From assembly GCA_964454015.1 (NCBI GenBank), contig CAYVQF010000022.1, positions 12,209 through 76,208 of the forward strand: 64,000 nt of DNA. Direction: 5' to 3'. A program made the translations under genes and the position numbers. Below the pieces are notes generated by a model. That model was not told where the DNA came from. It worked only from the letters and a program-made list of their open reading frames with translations, and made no database searches. The DNA comes from CAYVQF01 sp964454015 (GTDB lineage: Bacteria; Myxococcota_A; Bradymonadia; UBA4248). This document shows, one piece after another, positions 42,407 through 53,741 of the stretch (within the stretch, counting starts at the first letter, position 1; every line of letters starts with the position of its first letter).

Positions 42407-43396
42407 ATGTCGCAGGTCTTCCTCCTCTTCTCTCTGGCAGCGGCGGTCTTGCCTGCGGTGCTTTACCTACTGGTGATTTGGCGCTTGGACCGCTATGAGC
42501 GAGAGCCCTTTTGGTTGACCGCTGGGGTTTTTGCTTACGGCGCGACGGTGGCGGTTTTCCTTGGGGTCATGGGGTCTCTGCTGGGGATCGGCGTTGGGGT
42601 GGTGCTGGGCTTGGAGGTGGATGACGTCTTCACGGCGGTGATCGTCGCCCCTCTGGCGGAGGAGCCTGCCAAGGGCCTCATTTTGTTGCTCTTGCTCCTG
42701 GGTCGTCACTTTGACAACACCACGGATGGCTTGGTCTATGGTTCGGCCACGGGCCTGGGCTTTGCGATGACGGAGAATTTTTTCTATTTTTTGGATCCCT
42801 ATCACGCTGGGGATTACGAGGCCTGGAAGAGTTTGGTCATGGTGCGGGTCTTGTTCTCGGCCTTGATGCACTGCACGGCGAGCGCGGCTTTAGGGGCGGT
42901 ATTGGGGCGCTATCGCTTTCGTTCAGTCGTCCAACAGTGGGTGCTGGCGCCACTGCTCGGCTTGCTGATTGCCATTTCGATTCACGCGGCTTTCAATGGA
43001 CTGCTGATGGCGACGGTCGAGACTGGGGATGAGGTCTACGGCATGGCCGCGTTGGTGTTGGTGCCGGCGTTGGTGGTGCTCTTGTTCATGGTGATTCAAT
43101 TTTCGCTGGCGGCCGAGCACCAGGTGATCAAGCGTGAGCTGTTGGAGGAAGCGCGGGCAGGGGTATTGCCCTTCGAACACGCGGCGATCATTCCCTATGT
43201 GCGGCGTCGTCGCGGCGATCACTGGTTGCCGCCTGGGGTGGACAAGGACGCCTATGTGAAGGCGGCGACCTTGTTGGCCTTTCGCCGACATCAAGCGCGG
43301 CTGCGGGGGCATGCGACGGGATCGGCCAACCCGGAGATCCATGCCCTCCGTCTCGAGCTGTTTGCCATGCTTGGCCCGGACGGGTTCGAGCGCTGA
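42407..43396 (+). CDS. PrsW-family intramembrane metalloprotease
   Basis: A 329-residue inner-membrane protein with about eight hydrophobic segments in the first 240 residues. The CAAX/PrsW signature is present: APLAEEPAKG (glutamates near residue 86), GLVYGSATGLGFAMTEN and LMHCTASA, which together supply the metal ligands. PrsW-type proteases cleave membrane-bound regulators such as anti-sigma factors; the target is unknown here. The C-terminal 90 residues are a soluble basic domain (VRRRRGDHWLPPGVD). The start ATG has a weak RBS. It follows the PilZ gene by 46 bases and may be cotranscribed. Confidence 0.9.
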   Translation: MSQVFLLFSLAAAVLPAVLYLLVIWRLDRYEREPFWLTAGVFAYGATVAVFLGVMGSLLGIGVGVVLGLEVDDVFTAVIVAPLAEEPAKGLILLLLLLGRHFDNTTDGLVYGSATGLGFAMTENFFYFLDPYHAGDYEAWKSLVMVRVLFSALMHCTASAALGAVLGRYRFRSVVQQWVLAPLLGLLIAISIHAAFNGLLMATVETGDEVYGMAALVLVPALVVLLFMVIQFSLAAEHQVIKRELLEEARAGVLPFEHAAIIPYVRRRRGDHWLPPGVDKDAYVKAATLLAFRRHQARLRGHATGSANPEIHALRLELFAMLGPDGFER

Positions 43397-43398
43397 GC

Positions 43399-44580
43399 CT
43401 AGTGTTGCTGCGCGAAGCGGCTGAGCCAGGCTTCGGCCTCGGCGTAAGTGGCGAAGCGGCGTTCGTCTTTGCGGAAGGCCGGGGTGTGGGCCCGGTTGCG
43501 GCCGTTGTGGCGGGTGAGTCCGTGAATTTTGTGTAGAAGCTCGTGGAAGACGACGAAATCGAGGACGGCCAAAGGGACCTCGGGGGCGTCGAGGCAAGGG
43601 GAGACGACGATTTGATTGCGGGTGAAGTCGAAATGGCCGAATTTCTTGGTGGTGGTGCGACTTCCCCAGGCGAGGTGAGGGCGCTCGACTTGGCCATCGA
43701 AGTAGCGGAGGTTGACGCGTTGGAAAGAGGCTTCGAGGTCGTGACAGGCGCCTTGGGGCAAGTGCAGCAGTGCGGCGTCGAGGGTGAAGCGCGCTTGGCA
43801 GGTGCGGTAAGTCTCTTCTTGTGAGTAGCGGGTGTAGCGTTCGCGTTGGGTCGGATCGGGTCTCTGGATGGCAGCGCCGAGGATCGCTTCCCATACCGGT
43901 CTGGGGGCATGGAGGTAGCCGATATTGGCGCGCAGGCGCAGGTGCTCGAAGCGGCGTTTGGAGGCCCACAGAGAGCGCATGAGGGCGAAGGAAAAGGAGA
44001 CGTGGTTGGGGTTGAGGCCCTGATCGGTGATGATCTGGCGCAGGAGGCAGTTGGCGGCGATCATCGCTTGAAAAGCGGCCGGCTCGGTCAAGCGCCGCAA
44101 GGCGATGAGGACGGCGCGGCTCGCCGGCGTGAGGGCCGCCATCTCCAGTTGCTGGGCGCGCTCTTGGAGGTTGGTTTCGTAGACGGCGCGGACGATCGTG
44201 CGTTGGAGGGCGATGATGACTGGTGAGGGGCGGTCGCTGAGGGTTGCGAAGCGCCACATTTTGTCATTGAGCTCGCGCCAGATCTGCAGGAGCTTGGGGA
44301 GGCGCAGGGGGGTGTCCTTTTTGGCGGCGGCCTTCTGGGGGGGGACGGGCCAGGTGGCAGGATCGGTGGTGGCCAAGAAGACGTAGGTTTCGCGGGAGGG
44401 TCGGGGGAGGTGCATGGGGCTCGTCCCCTGGCTGGCACAGAAGTCATTGACCTCGTTGACCAGGGCGCGAACTTTTTCATAGAGCGGGCGTCGCATGGCG
44501 GGTGAGACACCGGCTTGGATGGTGTTGCGCAGGTTACGGCAAGCTCTGACCAGGCCTTGGATGTGCAGCTCTGTGGGCAT
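43399..44580 (-). CDS. SprT/YgjP-like zinc metalloprotein with unknown N-terminal domain
   Basis: A 393-residue protein. Residues about 240-393 are SprT-like (NLRYFDGQVERPHLAW, FGHFDFTRNQIVVSP, then the zinc motif HELLHKIHG near 345 and a downstream His in RAHTPAF). The first 230 residues are helical and not recognised; they lie in a region rich in Arg/Gln/Leu helices. SprT-like proteases act on DNA-protein crosslinks or are uncharacterised. The ATG at 44580 lacks an RBS but sits 5 bases after the stop of the kinase gene, consistent with translational coupling. Confidence 0.8.
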   Translation of the reverse strand: MPTELHIQGLVRACRNLRNTIQAGVSPAMRRPLYEKVRALVNEVNDFCASQGTSPMHLPRPSRETYVFLATTDPATWPVPPQKAAAKKDTPLRLPKLLQIWRELNDKMWRFATLSDRPSPVIIALQRTIVRAVYETNLQERAQQLEMAALTPASRAVLIALRRLTEPAAFQAMIAANCLLRQIITDQGLNPNHVSFSFALMRSLWASKRRFEHLRLRANIGYLHAPRPVWEAILGAAIQRPDPTQRERYTRYSQEETYRTCQARFTLDAALLHLPQGACHDLEASFQRVNLRYFDGQVERPHLAWGSRTTTKKFGHFDFTRNQIVVSPCLDAPEVPLAVLDFVVFHELLHKIHGLTRHNGRNRAHTPAFRKDERRFATYAEAEAWLSRFAQQH

Positions 44581-44585
44581 GAAGT

Positions 44586-45731
<1,146 letters not shown>

Positions 45732-45782
45732 GTTGCTCCTTGCGAAGAAGGTCGCCGCCTGCGCGCGGCTATCAGGGTCAAC

Positions 45783-45811
45783 ATCCTAATGGGGTGAGCC
45801 GTTGGCTGCAA
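45783..45811 (-). promoter_or_regulatory. Promoter candidate for the kinase gene
   Basis: Minus strand TTGCAG, 17-base spacer, TAGGAT, ending 51 bases before the ATG at 45731. Confidence 0.35.
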
Positions 45812-45957
45812 CGAATGTCGGGGCAGGGATGCGAAAAGGCGCCTCGGGGTGGACAATAAGGGACGCGGCGGCTATGAAGTCAGCGCGCCTCGGCTAGGCC
45901 TGGACCGTCGACGGTGGGTTGGGGGCGCGGTTCATGGCAGGAGCAGGAGCCCAAAAG

Positions 45958-47580
<1,623 letters not shown>

Positions 47581-47604
47581 GCGTCAGGGCGCCTGGGCTG
47601 GTGA

Positions 47605-47622
47605 CCCTGCCTTTCCGCAGGG
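47605..47622 (+). terminator. Possible terminator hairpin between prfC and convergent lipoprotein gene
   Basis: CCCTGC and GCAGGG flank a 6-base loop in the convergent gap. No T-run follows, so this is a weak call. Confidence 0.25.
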
Positions 47623-47659
47623 GGCTGTGCTGTAAGGGCCGGGCGCCTTGCTCGCCGGC

Positions 47660-47995
47660 TCAGGGGCTGATGCAGGTCTGCCGGGCGAAGTTCAGACGTT
47701 CCTGGTGTTCCTGGCACTCGCCTTCTTTGCTGGTGGCGAGGGCTTCTTGGCGCTTGAGCTCGTCGTGGCGGCGGATTTCGGTCACGCACAGGGGCGACAT
47801 GCACTCACTGGGATCGGCGCAGTTGGCCTCGACCTCGGCGAAGTAGGCTTTGCATTGAGGGCCCCAGACCGAGACCGCGGTCTGGCCGACGGCGGGGAGG
47901 GGATCGGCGGCTGGGACGATGCCGCTGACGCTTTGGCCGCAGGATGCCAGCATCCCGGCAGCGATGGCGATGGCGAAGAGGATGCGAAGGTTCAT
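47660..47995 (-). CDS. Small Cys-containing lipoprotein
   Basis: A 111-residue lipoprotein: signal peptide with lipobox MLASC near residue 19, a short Pro/Val-rich linker, then a helical domain with at least six Cys residues (WGPQCKAYFAEVEANC, CMSPLCVTEIRRHDELK, CQEHQ, CISP). The heptad-like charges suggest paired helices held by disulfides (CX9C-like spacings). The ATG has GGGAGTCGACGCC upstream. It converges on prfC; no family recognised. The gene following on the same strand starts at 50297, upstream. Confidence 0.72.
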   Translation of the reverse strand: MNLRILFAIAIAAGMLASCGQSVSGIVPAADPLPAVGQTAVSVWGPQCKAYFAEVEANCADPSECMSPLCVTEIRRHDELKRQEALATSKEGECQEHQERLNFARQTCISP

Positions 47996-48092
47996 GGCGT
48001 CGACTCCCTGAAGGCTAGTGGTTGGGCCGCGTCGAGAAGCGAAACGAGGTCGCGAGTCGGTGGCGTGGGCATCATACGTCAAGGGCCAGCGA

Positions 48093-50297
48093 TTATTCAT
48101 TGGGCAGGGGATAGGAGAAGAGATAGGAGTCCTGGGAGACGGCCAAGGCCTGCAGGTTGACGTCGGAGAGGAGGAAGTCGTCGTTGTAATCGAAGGGCTT
48201 GGCGGCGCCGAGGGTGTAGGCGTTGATCTCCAACTCCAGGGTGTCGCCGGCGTAACGGTAGGTGACGTTGGTGGCCTGGTGGCTGGGTTCGGGGTTGCGC
48301 AGGATGGGCTGGCCCGGCGCGTCAAGGGGGAGCTCGGGGAGCTTGACGCTGGTGCGGTGTCCCGGGACGTGGATCTCCCACAGCAGGTGCGAGCGCGGGC
48401 CGCCGAGGTCCGTGCGGGTGAAGCTATTGTAGGGGGGCGGTGTCATGTAGTTGATGCGCAGGACCCAGTGGTCGGGTTGGTGCTCACCGCCGTGGATGTT
48501 CCAGCTCAGGTTCCCATCGAGCAGGGGCGAGCCGACCCGGTCGAGGGGGTAGGGGCCAGGGGGCGCGAGGGGGCTGGCGAAGGTGGGCAAGGGCGCCCAG
48601 ACTTCGGGGCGGTCGTAGGCGATGGGCTCGAGGGAGCGCCTGCGGTTTCGAATCACTGTGGAGATGCCCGGCGGATCGGCGCCAGAGATGGCGGCGCGAC
48701 CGGCCAACCCGACGACGAGGGGGTTGAGGTCGAGCCCCAGAGCCTGCAATCTCGGGTGGTCTGGTTCGGGGAAGACCACTTGGGTTGGGTTTTGGTAGCC
48801 CGGGCGGTTGTAGGAGGCGTTGACGTCGACGAAAATGAACCCCTTGCCCGTGTCCATGACGGGGAGAAGGATGGCGTTGGGGAGGCGTTGCCCGGTGAAG
48901 GGGTCCGTGGGCAGGGCCCCCACCTGCACGGGGATGGCGCCGCCGCCCTGCACGAGGTCGATCTCCAGGAGGAGCTCGACGGCCGTGTCTTTGCCCGCTT
49001 CTACGGTGACCTCGGCGATGGCCAGGGCGCGCGGTTGGAAGGAGAGGGCATAGGGGTCGGCGACGGCGTCGAAGATGCCCGTGGCCGCGCCGGCGAGGGC
49101 GAAGACCAGGTAGACGCCAGGGCGCCGGCCGGCGAGGCGGAAGGTGGCGCTCTCAGGGAGGTTGGGGTTGAAGAGCACCATGTTGGCCGGGATGCCCAAA
49201 AAGTCGTTGGGGTCCGGTGGTTCGAGGATGGAGCCAGCGCTCATGGAGGACAGGGGCACGTTGCGCGGCGCGGTCTGGACCATGGCGATGTTATAGCTCC
49301 CCGTGGCGAAGTCGTTGAGCACGGGGAAGGGCTCCAGGCCGCCTTCGCCGAGGAAGCCTGTGACGAGGCCGGTGATGGCGCCGACCTGGTCGCTGTCGTT
49401 GATCTGGGTGGGGTCACGCATGCCGATGGGTAGGGTGATGGTGCGGGCGTCGACATCGACGAGGGTCATGTACTTGGCGTTGTCGGCGCCAGCGGTCACG
49501 GTGAGGGGTCCGCGCAAGCCCTCCTCGACGAAGAGGGCCACGCCGTCTTTGTCGCTGGTGGTGCGCAAGTTGCGGCCGTCAGGGAGGTCCACTTGGACGA
49601 AGGCGTTGGCGAAGGGCAGCGGGGCGCGGCCGGGCCAGCCGGCGCTGTCGGCGTTGACGGTGAAGACTCGCAGGACCCCGTCGATGGGGCCATCGCCGAC
49701 GAAATCACCGGTGTTGACGCCAGGTTGGGGGAGGGCGAGGTCGCCGGGGATGTCGAGAAAGAGGGTGGCGCTGACGTCGGCGCCTTGGCCGCTGGGGTCG
49801 CGGTGGGTGACGACGACCGTGGCGATGCCACCCGAGGCGGCGCGCAAGGTGAGGCGGTAGTCTCCTTGGCCGGCGTCGGTGATGGGACTGAGCTGCCCGA
49901 GGTCGGTGCTGGCCGTGAGCTGGAGCCCGTCGATGGGGCGCGGCGCGCTCTGGCCAGCGATGATGCTGACGTTGGCCGTGATGGTGAGCTCCTTGTGGGT
50001 TCCGTAGTTCTGCAGTGGTGTCGCCGCGAGGGCGATGACCATGCTCTCGCGTGACCAGGGGCTGGGATCTTGGCCGTCGGGGATGCCGTTGCCGTTGGTG
50101 TCGGGGTTGAAGGGGTCGGTCCCGAAGCGCTCCTCTTGCTTGTCCGTGAGGCCGTCGCCATCGCTGTCGCGGCTGAGTTCTTCGTCGACGCAGGCCCAGG
50201 GGTTGAGGATCAAGGCGAGAAGCAAGGTGAGGGTTAGCGCCAGTCGAGGTGAGGGGGCGCACGCCCAAGGAGATGGGTTGGGTCTGAGTGGGTACAT
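48093..50297 (-). CDS. Large lipoprotein with calcium-binding and Ig-like domains
   Basis: A 734-residue lipoprotein with a long signal peptide and lipobox NPWAC near residue 36. Immediately after comes a thrombospondin type 3-like acidic stretch (DSDGDGLTDKQEERFGTDP, TNGNGIPDGQDP) that probably binds calcium. Ig-like (Big-1) and other beta-sandwich modules follow to the end, with few Cys. The ATG at 50297 is chosen because the frame upstream lies antisense-like within the FadL-like gene. It is 31 bases downstream of that gene and likely cotranscribed. A surface adhesin or matrix role is inferred only. Confidence 0.8.
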   Translation of the reverse strand: MYPLRPNPSPWACAPSPRLALTLTLLLALILNPWACVDEELSRDSDGDGLTDKQEERFGTDPFNPDTNGNGIPDGQDPSPWSRESMVIALAATPLQNYGTHKELTITANVSIIAGQSAPRPIDGLQLTASTDLGQLSPITDAGQGDYRLTLRAASGGIATVVVTHRDPSGQGADVSATLFLDIPGDLALPQPGVNTGDFVGDGPIDGVLRVFTVNADSAGWPGRAPLPFANAFVQVDLPDGRNLRTTSDKDGVALFVEEGLRGPLTVTAGADNAKYMTLVDVDARTITLPIGMRDPTQINDSDQVGAITGLVTGFLGEGGLEPFPVLNDFATGSYNIAMVQTAPRNVPLSSMSAGSILEPPDPNDFLGIPANMVLFNPNLPESATFRLAGRRPGVYLVFALAGAATGIFDAVADPYALSFQPRALAIAEVTVEAGKDTAVELLLEIDLVQGGGAIPVQVGALPTDPFTGQRLPNAILLPVMDTGKGFIFVDVNASYNRPGYQNPTQVVFPEPDHPRLQALGLDLNPLVVGLAGRAAISGADPPGISTVIRNRRRSLEPIAYDRPEVWAPLPTFASPLAPPGPYPLDRVGSPLLDGNLSWNIHGGEHQPDHWVLRINYMTPPPYNSFTRTDLGGPRSHLLWEIHVPGHRTSVKLPELPLDAPGQPILRNPEPSHQATNVTYRYAGDTLELEINAYTLGAAKPFDYNDDFLLSDVNLQALAVSQDSYLFSYPLPNE

Positions 50298-50328
50298 GAA
50301 TGACCGGCCGTGGCAACGAGAAATGGAA

Positions 50329-51657
50329 TCAGAAGACGAGACGGAGTTGGGTGCCGAGGGCATAGGTGCCGCCGGCCATGCTGATGGTGGGGAAGCCGGG
50401 GTTGCCGGGGATGAAGAGGCTTTTTTCGAAGGCGCGTTGGTTGAAGAGGGTGAGCTGGCCTTGGAGGTCGAGGTGGGCTTCGTGGAGGCCGCTCCAGCGC
50501 CAGGAGGCAGGTGCGCTGAGGCCGACGCCGAGGGTGAGGTGGTTGCGGTCGGCGTCGAGGAGGTTGGTGTAGCCCCTCTGGGCGGTGACGGGGCTCTGGA
50601 TGTAGGCGTAGCCCAGGCGCAGGGCGAGGGTGTCGAGGGCTTGCCACTCGAGGCCGAGGCGGAGGGCGAGGGTGTTGGTGAAGGTGAGGGGCGCGGCTTC
50701 GGCGGTGCGCAGGGGGGTGCCGTCTTGATCGAAGACGGTGACGTCGGGGCTGGGGTAGCGGAAGCTCTGATAGGCGCTCCAGGTGAGATCGATGGCAGCC
50801 TGGACTTGGGCCCAGGTGTAGGCCGTGCCGAGGACGAGCTGGTGGGGGACGGCGTAGGCTGGCGCGACGATTTCCGCTTGGATGGCGGCGATGGCCGTGG
50901 TGACTTGGACGTCGACGGGGATGGCGATGGTGGTGTGTTGGGGGCCGCGGTAGGTGAGGCCGATGGCGAAGGCGTCGGTGGGGGTGATGTGGATGCCGGC
51001 GGTGGGGGCGAAGTTGTAGTCGACGCGGACGTTGGCGTCGTTGCGTCCCGCTTCGCTACTGAGGTCGACGTTGACCCGCCCTTCGACGTCTGGCAGGAGG
51101 GAGAGGCCGACGCCGACGGCGATGATGGGGGTGATTTTTGCCGCGAGGGCCGCGAAAATGGCGAGGCGGCGGTTATGGCCATCCCAGAAGGGGTAGGTGG
51201 CGGTGGTGTCGTCGGGGAGTTTGACGTCGTAGAGGCTGTCGTGGGGGAGGTGGAGGGCGAGGGCGATGGCGAAGCGCTCGCCGAGGAGATCGCCCAGGGG
51301 GAGGGTGGCGGCGAAGCCGACTTGGTAGGCCAGGTGGCTGGCGATGCGGGCGTCGCGATCGTTGATGGTGAGGAAGTCCTCGGCGAAGAGGACACCGGCG
51401 CTGAGGGTCACTTCTTGGGAGGTGGAGAGCGCCGCGGGGTTGTAGTAGGCCCCTTCAGGGCCTTGGGGGTTGGCGGTGGCGGCCGAGGCGAGGGCTCCGG
51501 CGCGGGCGCCGAAACCAAAGGTGTCGAGGGGGTTGGCCTGGGCCGGCAGGGCACCCAAGGCGGCCATGAGGAGTAGGCAAGTGGTGGCGAAGGCGGGAAT
51601 GGGGAGGTGGGCTTTGACTGAGGTGAGGGTCGTGAACTGTCGTGGGCTGCCGAGCAT
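50329..51657 (-). CDS. FadL/OmpP1-family outer-membrane porin-like protein
   Basis: A 442-residue outer-membrane protein. The signal peptide ends at AQAN near residue 40 and is followed by the FadL-type plug motif GFGARAGALASAATANPQG and EGAYYNPAALS. The rest has about 14 antiparallel strands (for example LALRLGLEWQALDTLALRLGYAY) and ends in aromatic-hydrophobic LRLVF. FadL proteins move hydrophobic molecules across the outer membrane. The ATG at 51657 follows AGGATG; the ATG at 51774 is in a non-coding-looking extension. It heads the unit with the Ig-like lipoprotein. Confidence 0.88.
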   Translation of the reverse strand: MLGSPRQFTTLTSVKAHLPIPAFATTCLLLMAALGALPAQANPLDTFGFGARAGALASAATANPQGPEGAYYNPAALSTSQEVTLSAGVLFAEDFLTINDRDARIASHLAYQVGFAATLPLGDLLGERFAIALALHLPHDSLYDVKLPDDTTATYPFWDGHNRRLAIFAALAAKITPIIAVGVGLSLLPDVEGRVNVDLSSEAGRNDANVRVDYNFAPTAGIHITPTDAFAIGLTYRGPQHTTIAIPVDVQVTTAIAAIQAEIVAPAYAVPHQLVLGTAYTWAQVQAAIDLTWSAYQSFRYPSPDVTVFDQDGTPLRTAEAAPLTFTNTLALRLGLEWQALDTLALRLGYAYIQSPVTAQRGYTNLLDADRNHLTLGVGLSAPASWRWSGLHEAHLDLQGQLTLFNQRAFEKSLFIPGNPGFPTISMAGGTYALGTQLRLVF

Positions 51658-51786
51658 GATTGACACATCCTGTGCGAAGCGGCCTTGCTGAACCCAAGCG
51701 TTGCGGGCGGCACCAGGAGAATCGTGTCGCGGGTGCTCGTTCTCTGGCCGTGGCGGGAATATTGGTGCCCACAAACGGGCACTTTG

Positions 51787-52965
51787 TCAACGGCGCCGCC
51801 GTGGGCAAAGGCGCTGTCGCAGGAGGAGGAGGGCGGTGGTCGCCATGAGGGCGAGGCCCGCGCAGGCGGTCAGGGACAGGCCTGCGGCGAAGTTTTTGCG
51901 GGCGAGGATCTCTGCGCTGCGGACGAGGCCATGGGCCGCGGCGGCGAGGAGGAGCGCGAAGATCAGGGCGCGGTGCGGGGAGGCCATGGCTTGGGTGGAG
52001 AGGATGGCGGCGAGCAGGAGGGCGAGCAAGAGGGGGCTGAGGGCGGCGAGGGTGAGGCGTTTGACGATGTGGCCCGTGGCGATGGCATCGCCCTGTTGGT
52101 GGGCGGCGAGCAGGGCGCCGAGATCCAGGCGCTCCACTGGGGGCAGCAAGCGCGCGCGCTGCTGGGCTGAGGTGAGTTGGAGGCTGAGATCGGCGCGCTG
52201 GGCTTGCAGGTAGGTGCAGGTGGGGTCGTTGGCATGGCGGGTCTGCACTTGGATGCGGTCGAAGTGGAGTTGTGCCAGGCCGTCGCGGTTCGTCTCGAGG
52301 TGGAGGTGCTCGGCTTGGAGCCGGAGGCTGGCTTGGCCGTGGTTGAAGAGGAGGGTGAGGTGGTCGATGTGAGCGGGGCGATCGTCCTGGCGTTGGCCCC
52401 AGGCGGTGAGTGTTGGGCCAAGCGGGTGTCCTTGATGAGGGTGGAGCTGGGCGACGGCGCCTAAGGCGAGGAGCTCTGCGAGGTTGAGGTCGGCCTGGTC
52501 GAGGCCGCGGGGGGACCACCAGGCGAGATTGGCGGCCATGAAGAGGGTCAGGGCGCCGGCGAGGGCCATGGGTCCGACGAGGAGGCTCCTCCTTCTGCGG
52601 CCGATGGCGTTCCAGGCGAGGACTTCCCGGTTCTCTGCGGCTTCGCCGTAGGTCAGGGCGGCGGCGACGAGGAGGGCGATGGGGAGGGTGACCGTGAGCA
52701 GGGCTGGGATGGCGGCTCTGAGGAGGGCGACCCAGAGGGGGAGGTGATGGCTGGCGTGGGCGAGGAGGCTCTGGGCGCGCAGGGCTTGGAGGAGGGCGAT
52801 GACGCCGGTGAGGGCGATGGTAGCGGCGAGGGTGCGCAGGGCGAAGGCGCACAGGCAGGCCCTGGGGAAGGCGTTGGCCTGGCAGGCTGGGTGGCCCGTG
52901 GGCGGCGTGGCCTCACTCGTCGTCGAAGTCTTCGGTGGTTTCGAGGGCTTCTTCTTCGTCCTCAT
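51787..52965 (-). CDS. LptF/LptG-like (YjgP/YjgQ) permease
   Basis: An inner-membrane protein of the LPS-transport permease family (LptF/G), about 392 residues with the frame taken from the ATG at 52965. There are three or four N-terminal helices, the conserved EAAENREVLAWNAIG loop and RRRRSLLVGPMAL, a periplasmic beta-jellyroll region (HIDHLTLLFNHG), then C-terminal helices with RLTLAALSPLLLALLLAA. The first 45 residues (MPMRTKKKPSKPP) are Lys/Pro-rich and atypical. No ATG, GTG or TTG lies in frame between 52965 and the first membrane segment, so the true start is unclear. It overlaps the sigma-region-4 gene by 53 bases. Confidence 0.75.
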   Translation of the reverse strand: MRTKKKPSKPPKTSTTSEATPPTGHPACQANAFPRACLCAFALRTLAATIALTGVIALLQALRAQSLLAHASHHLPLWVALLRAAIPALLTVTLPIALLVAAALTYGEAAENREVLAWNAIGRRRRSLLVGPMALAGALTLFMAANLAWWSPRGLDQADLNLAELLALGAVAQLHPHQGHPLGPTLTAWGQRQDDRPAHIDHLTLLFNHGQASLRLQAEHLHLETNRDGLAQLHFDRIQVQTRHANDPTCTYLQAQRADLSLQLTSAQQRARLLPPVERLDLGALLAAHQQGDAIATGHIVKRLTLAALSPLLLALLLAAILSTQAMASPHRALIFALLLAAAAHGLVRSAEILARKNFAAGLSLTACAGLALMATTALLLLRQRLCPRRRR

Positions 52966-53413
52966 CGGCATCATCACCGACGACTTTGCGCAGCTTTTGG
53001 AGGCCGCTGAGCTCGACCTGGCGGATGCGCTCTCGGGTGAGGTTGAGCAGAGACCCGACGTCTTCGAGGGTGATGCCGCCGCGATCGGCGACATCGAGGG
53101 CACAGGTCTCGGTCATCTCCCAGACTTCGAGGTCGGGGAAGTTGAGTTTGATGGAGCCCGTCTGTGGGTTGACGTCGAGGTAGAGGTGGTATTTGCAGGA
53201 GATCCACGGGCAGGGCCGGGTGGCGTTGCGGCAGTCTCCGCGGGTTTGGGGGCGTAGGGATTCGAGGTTGTCGAGAACTGAGCGGGCTTCCTCGAGCTCA
53301 TCGCGTGTGAGCTTGCGCATGGCGAGGGTTTTGGAACGGCGCAGGCCGCGTCGGGTTCCCCGGCGTGCGGTGCTGGAACGGATGGGCCGTAGGTCTTTCG
53401 GCTCGTCGGACAT
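52913..53413 (-). CDS. Sigma-70 region 4-only DNA-binding protein
   Basis: A 166-residue protein with no sigma regions 1-3. The middle has four Cys/Trp-rich strands (GDCRNATRPCPWISCKYHLYLD) followed by an acidic segment. Residues about 112-145 (ITLEDVGSLLNLTRERIRQVE) are a canonical sigma region 4.2 helix-turn-helix, and the tail is very acidic (DDADEDEEEALETTEDFDDE). It may contact the -35 element or RNA polymerase as a regulator. The ATG at 53413 has AAGAG upstream. The 3' end overlaps the LptF/G-like gene, so they share a transcript. Confidence 0.8.
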   Translation of the reverse strand: MSDEPKDLRPIRSSTARRGTRRGLRRSKTLAMRKLTRDELEEARSVLDNLESLRPQTRGDCRNATRPCPWISCKYHLYLDVNPQTGSIKLNFPDLEVWEMTETCALDVADRGGITLEDVGSLLNLTRERIRQVELSGLQKLRKVVGDDADEDEEEALETTEDFDDE

Positions 53414-53528
53414 TAGGCAGCTCTTGGCGAGAGTTCGCGACCAGTTGAGGGCCGGCCGTGTGTCTTCGGGATGAGGGGCAACACCGTGCCAGATGATGCA
53501 CCAGGACGGCGGACAAGCGACTCGTGGC

Positions 53529-53557
53529 AGTACACTCAAAGATGGCGAAAGTGTCAA
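53529..53557 (-). promoter_or_regulatory. Promoter for the sigma-region-4 gene
   Basis: Minus strand TTGACA, 17-base spacer, TGTACT. It leaves a leader of about 115 bases. The rest of the 328-base divergent spacer 53414-53741 holds this, a plus-strand promoter, and nothing else seen. Confidence 0.65.
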
Positions 53558-53652
53558 GCCTGGCGGGGCTTGCTAGCTCGGCCATTTTATTCCCAAGTTC
53601 GTCGGTGAGCGGGGGGCGAAAGTGGCGCCCGTAGCGGCGGCAGAGGTGATCG

Positions 53653-53681
53653 TTGACAGGGTAGGGAATGCTCTCTAGCCT
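53653..53681 (+). promoter_or_regulatory. Promoter for the Wzx-like gene
   Basis: Perfect TTGACA, 17-base spacer, TAGCCT; 60 bases before the ATG at 53742. Confidence 0.55.
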
Positions 53682-53741
53682 GCCGCCGCCGGGGTGGCTA
53701 GGCCGGCGGTGCGGTGCGTTCAGGTAGAGGGGTGAGAGGGC

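Noticed and set aside
50298..51395. Extension of the Ig-like lipoprotein frame upstream to 51395
   Set aside because: It runs in another frame through the FadL-like gene and is Ser/Pro-rich filler; the signal peptide and lipobox define the start at 50297.
48018..51576. Two plus-strand frames (471 and 513 codons) of Gly/Val/Asp-rich sequence
   Set aside because: Antisense shadows of the Ig-like lipoprotein and the FadL-like porin.
51455..52852. 465-codon minus-strand frame through the LptF/G-like gene
   Set aside because: Arg/Pro/His-rich out-of-frame shadow; the membrane-helix frame is the coding one.
52653..52916. GTG-started 87-codon frame at the end of the sigma-region-4 gene
   Set aside because: It is an Arg/Pro/Ser-rich shadow of the permease frame; only a frameshift would link it, which is flagged as a finding but not supported.
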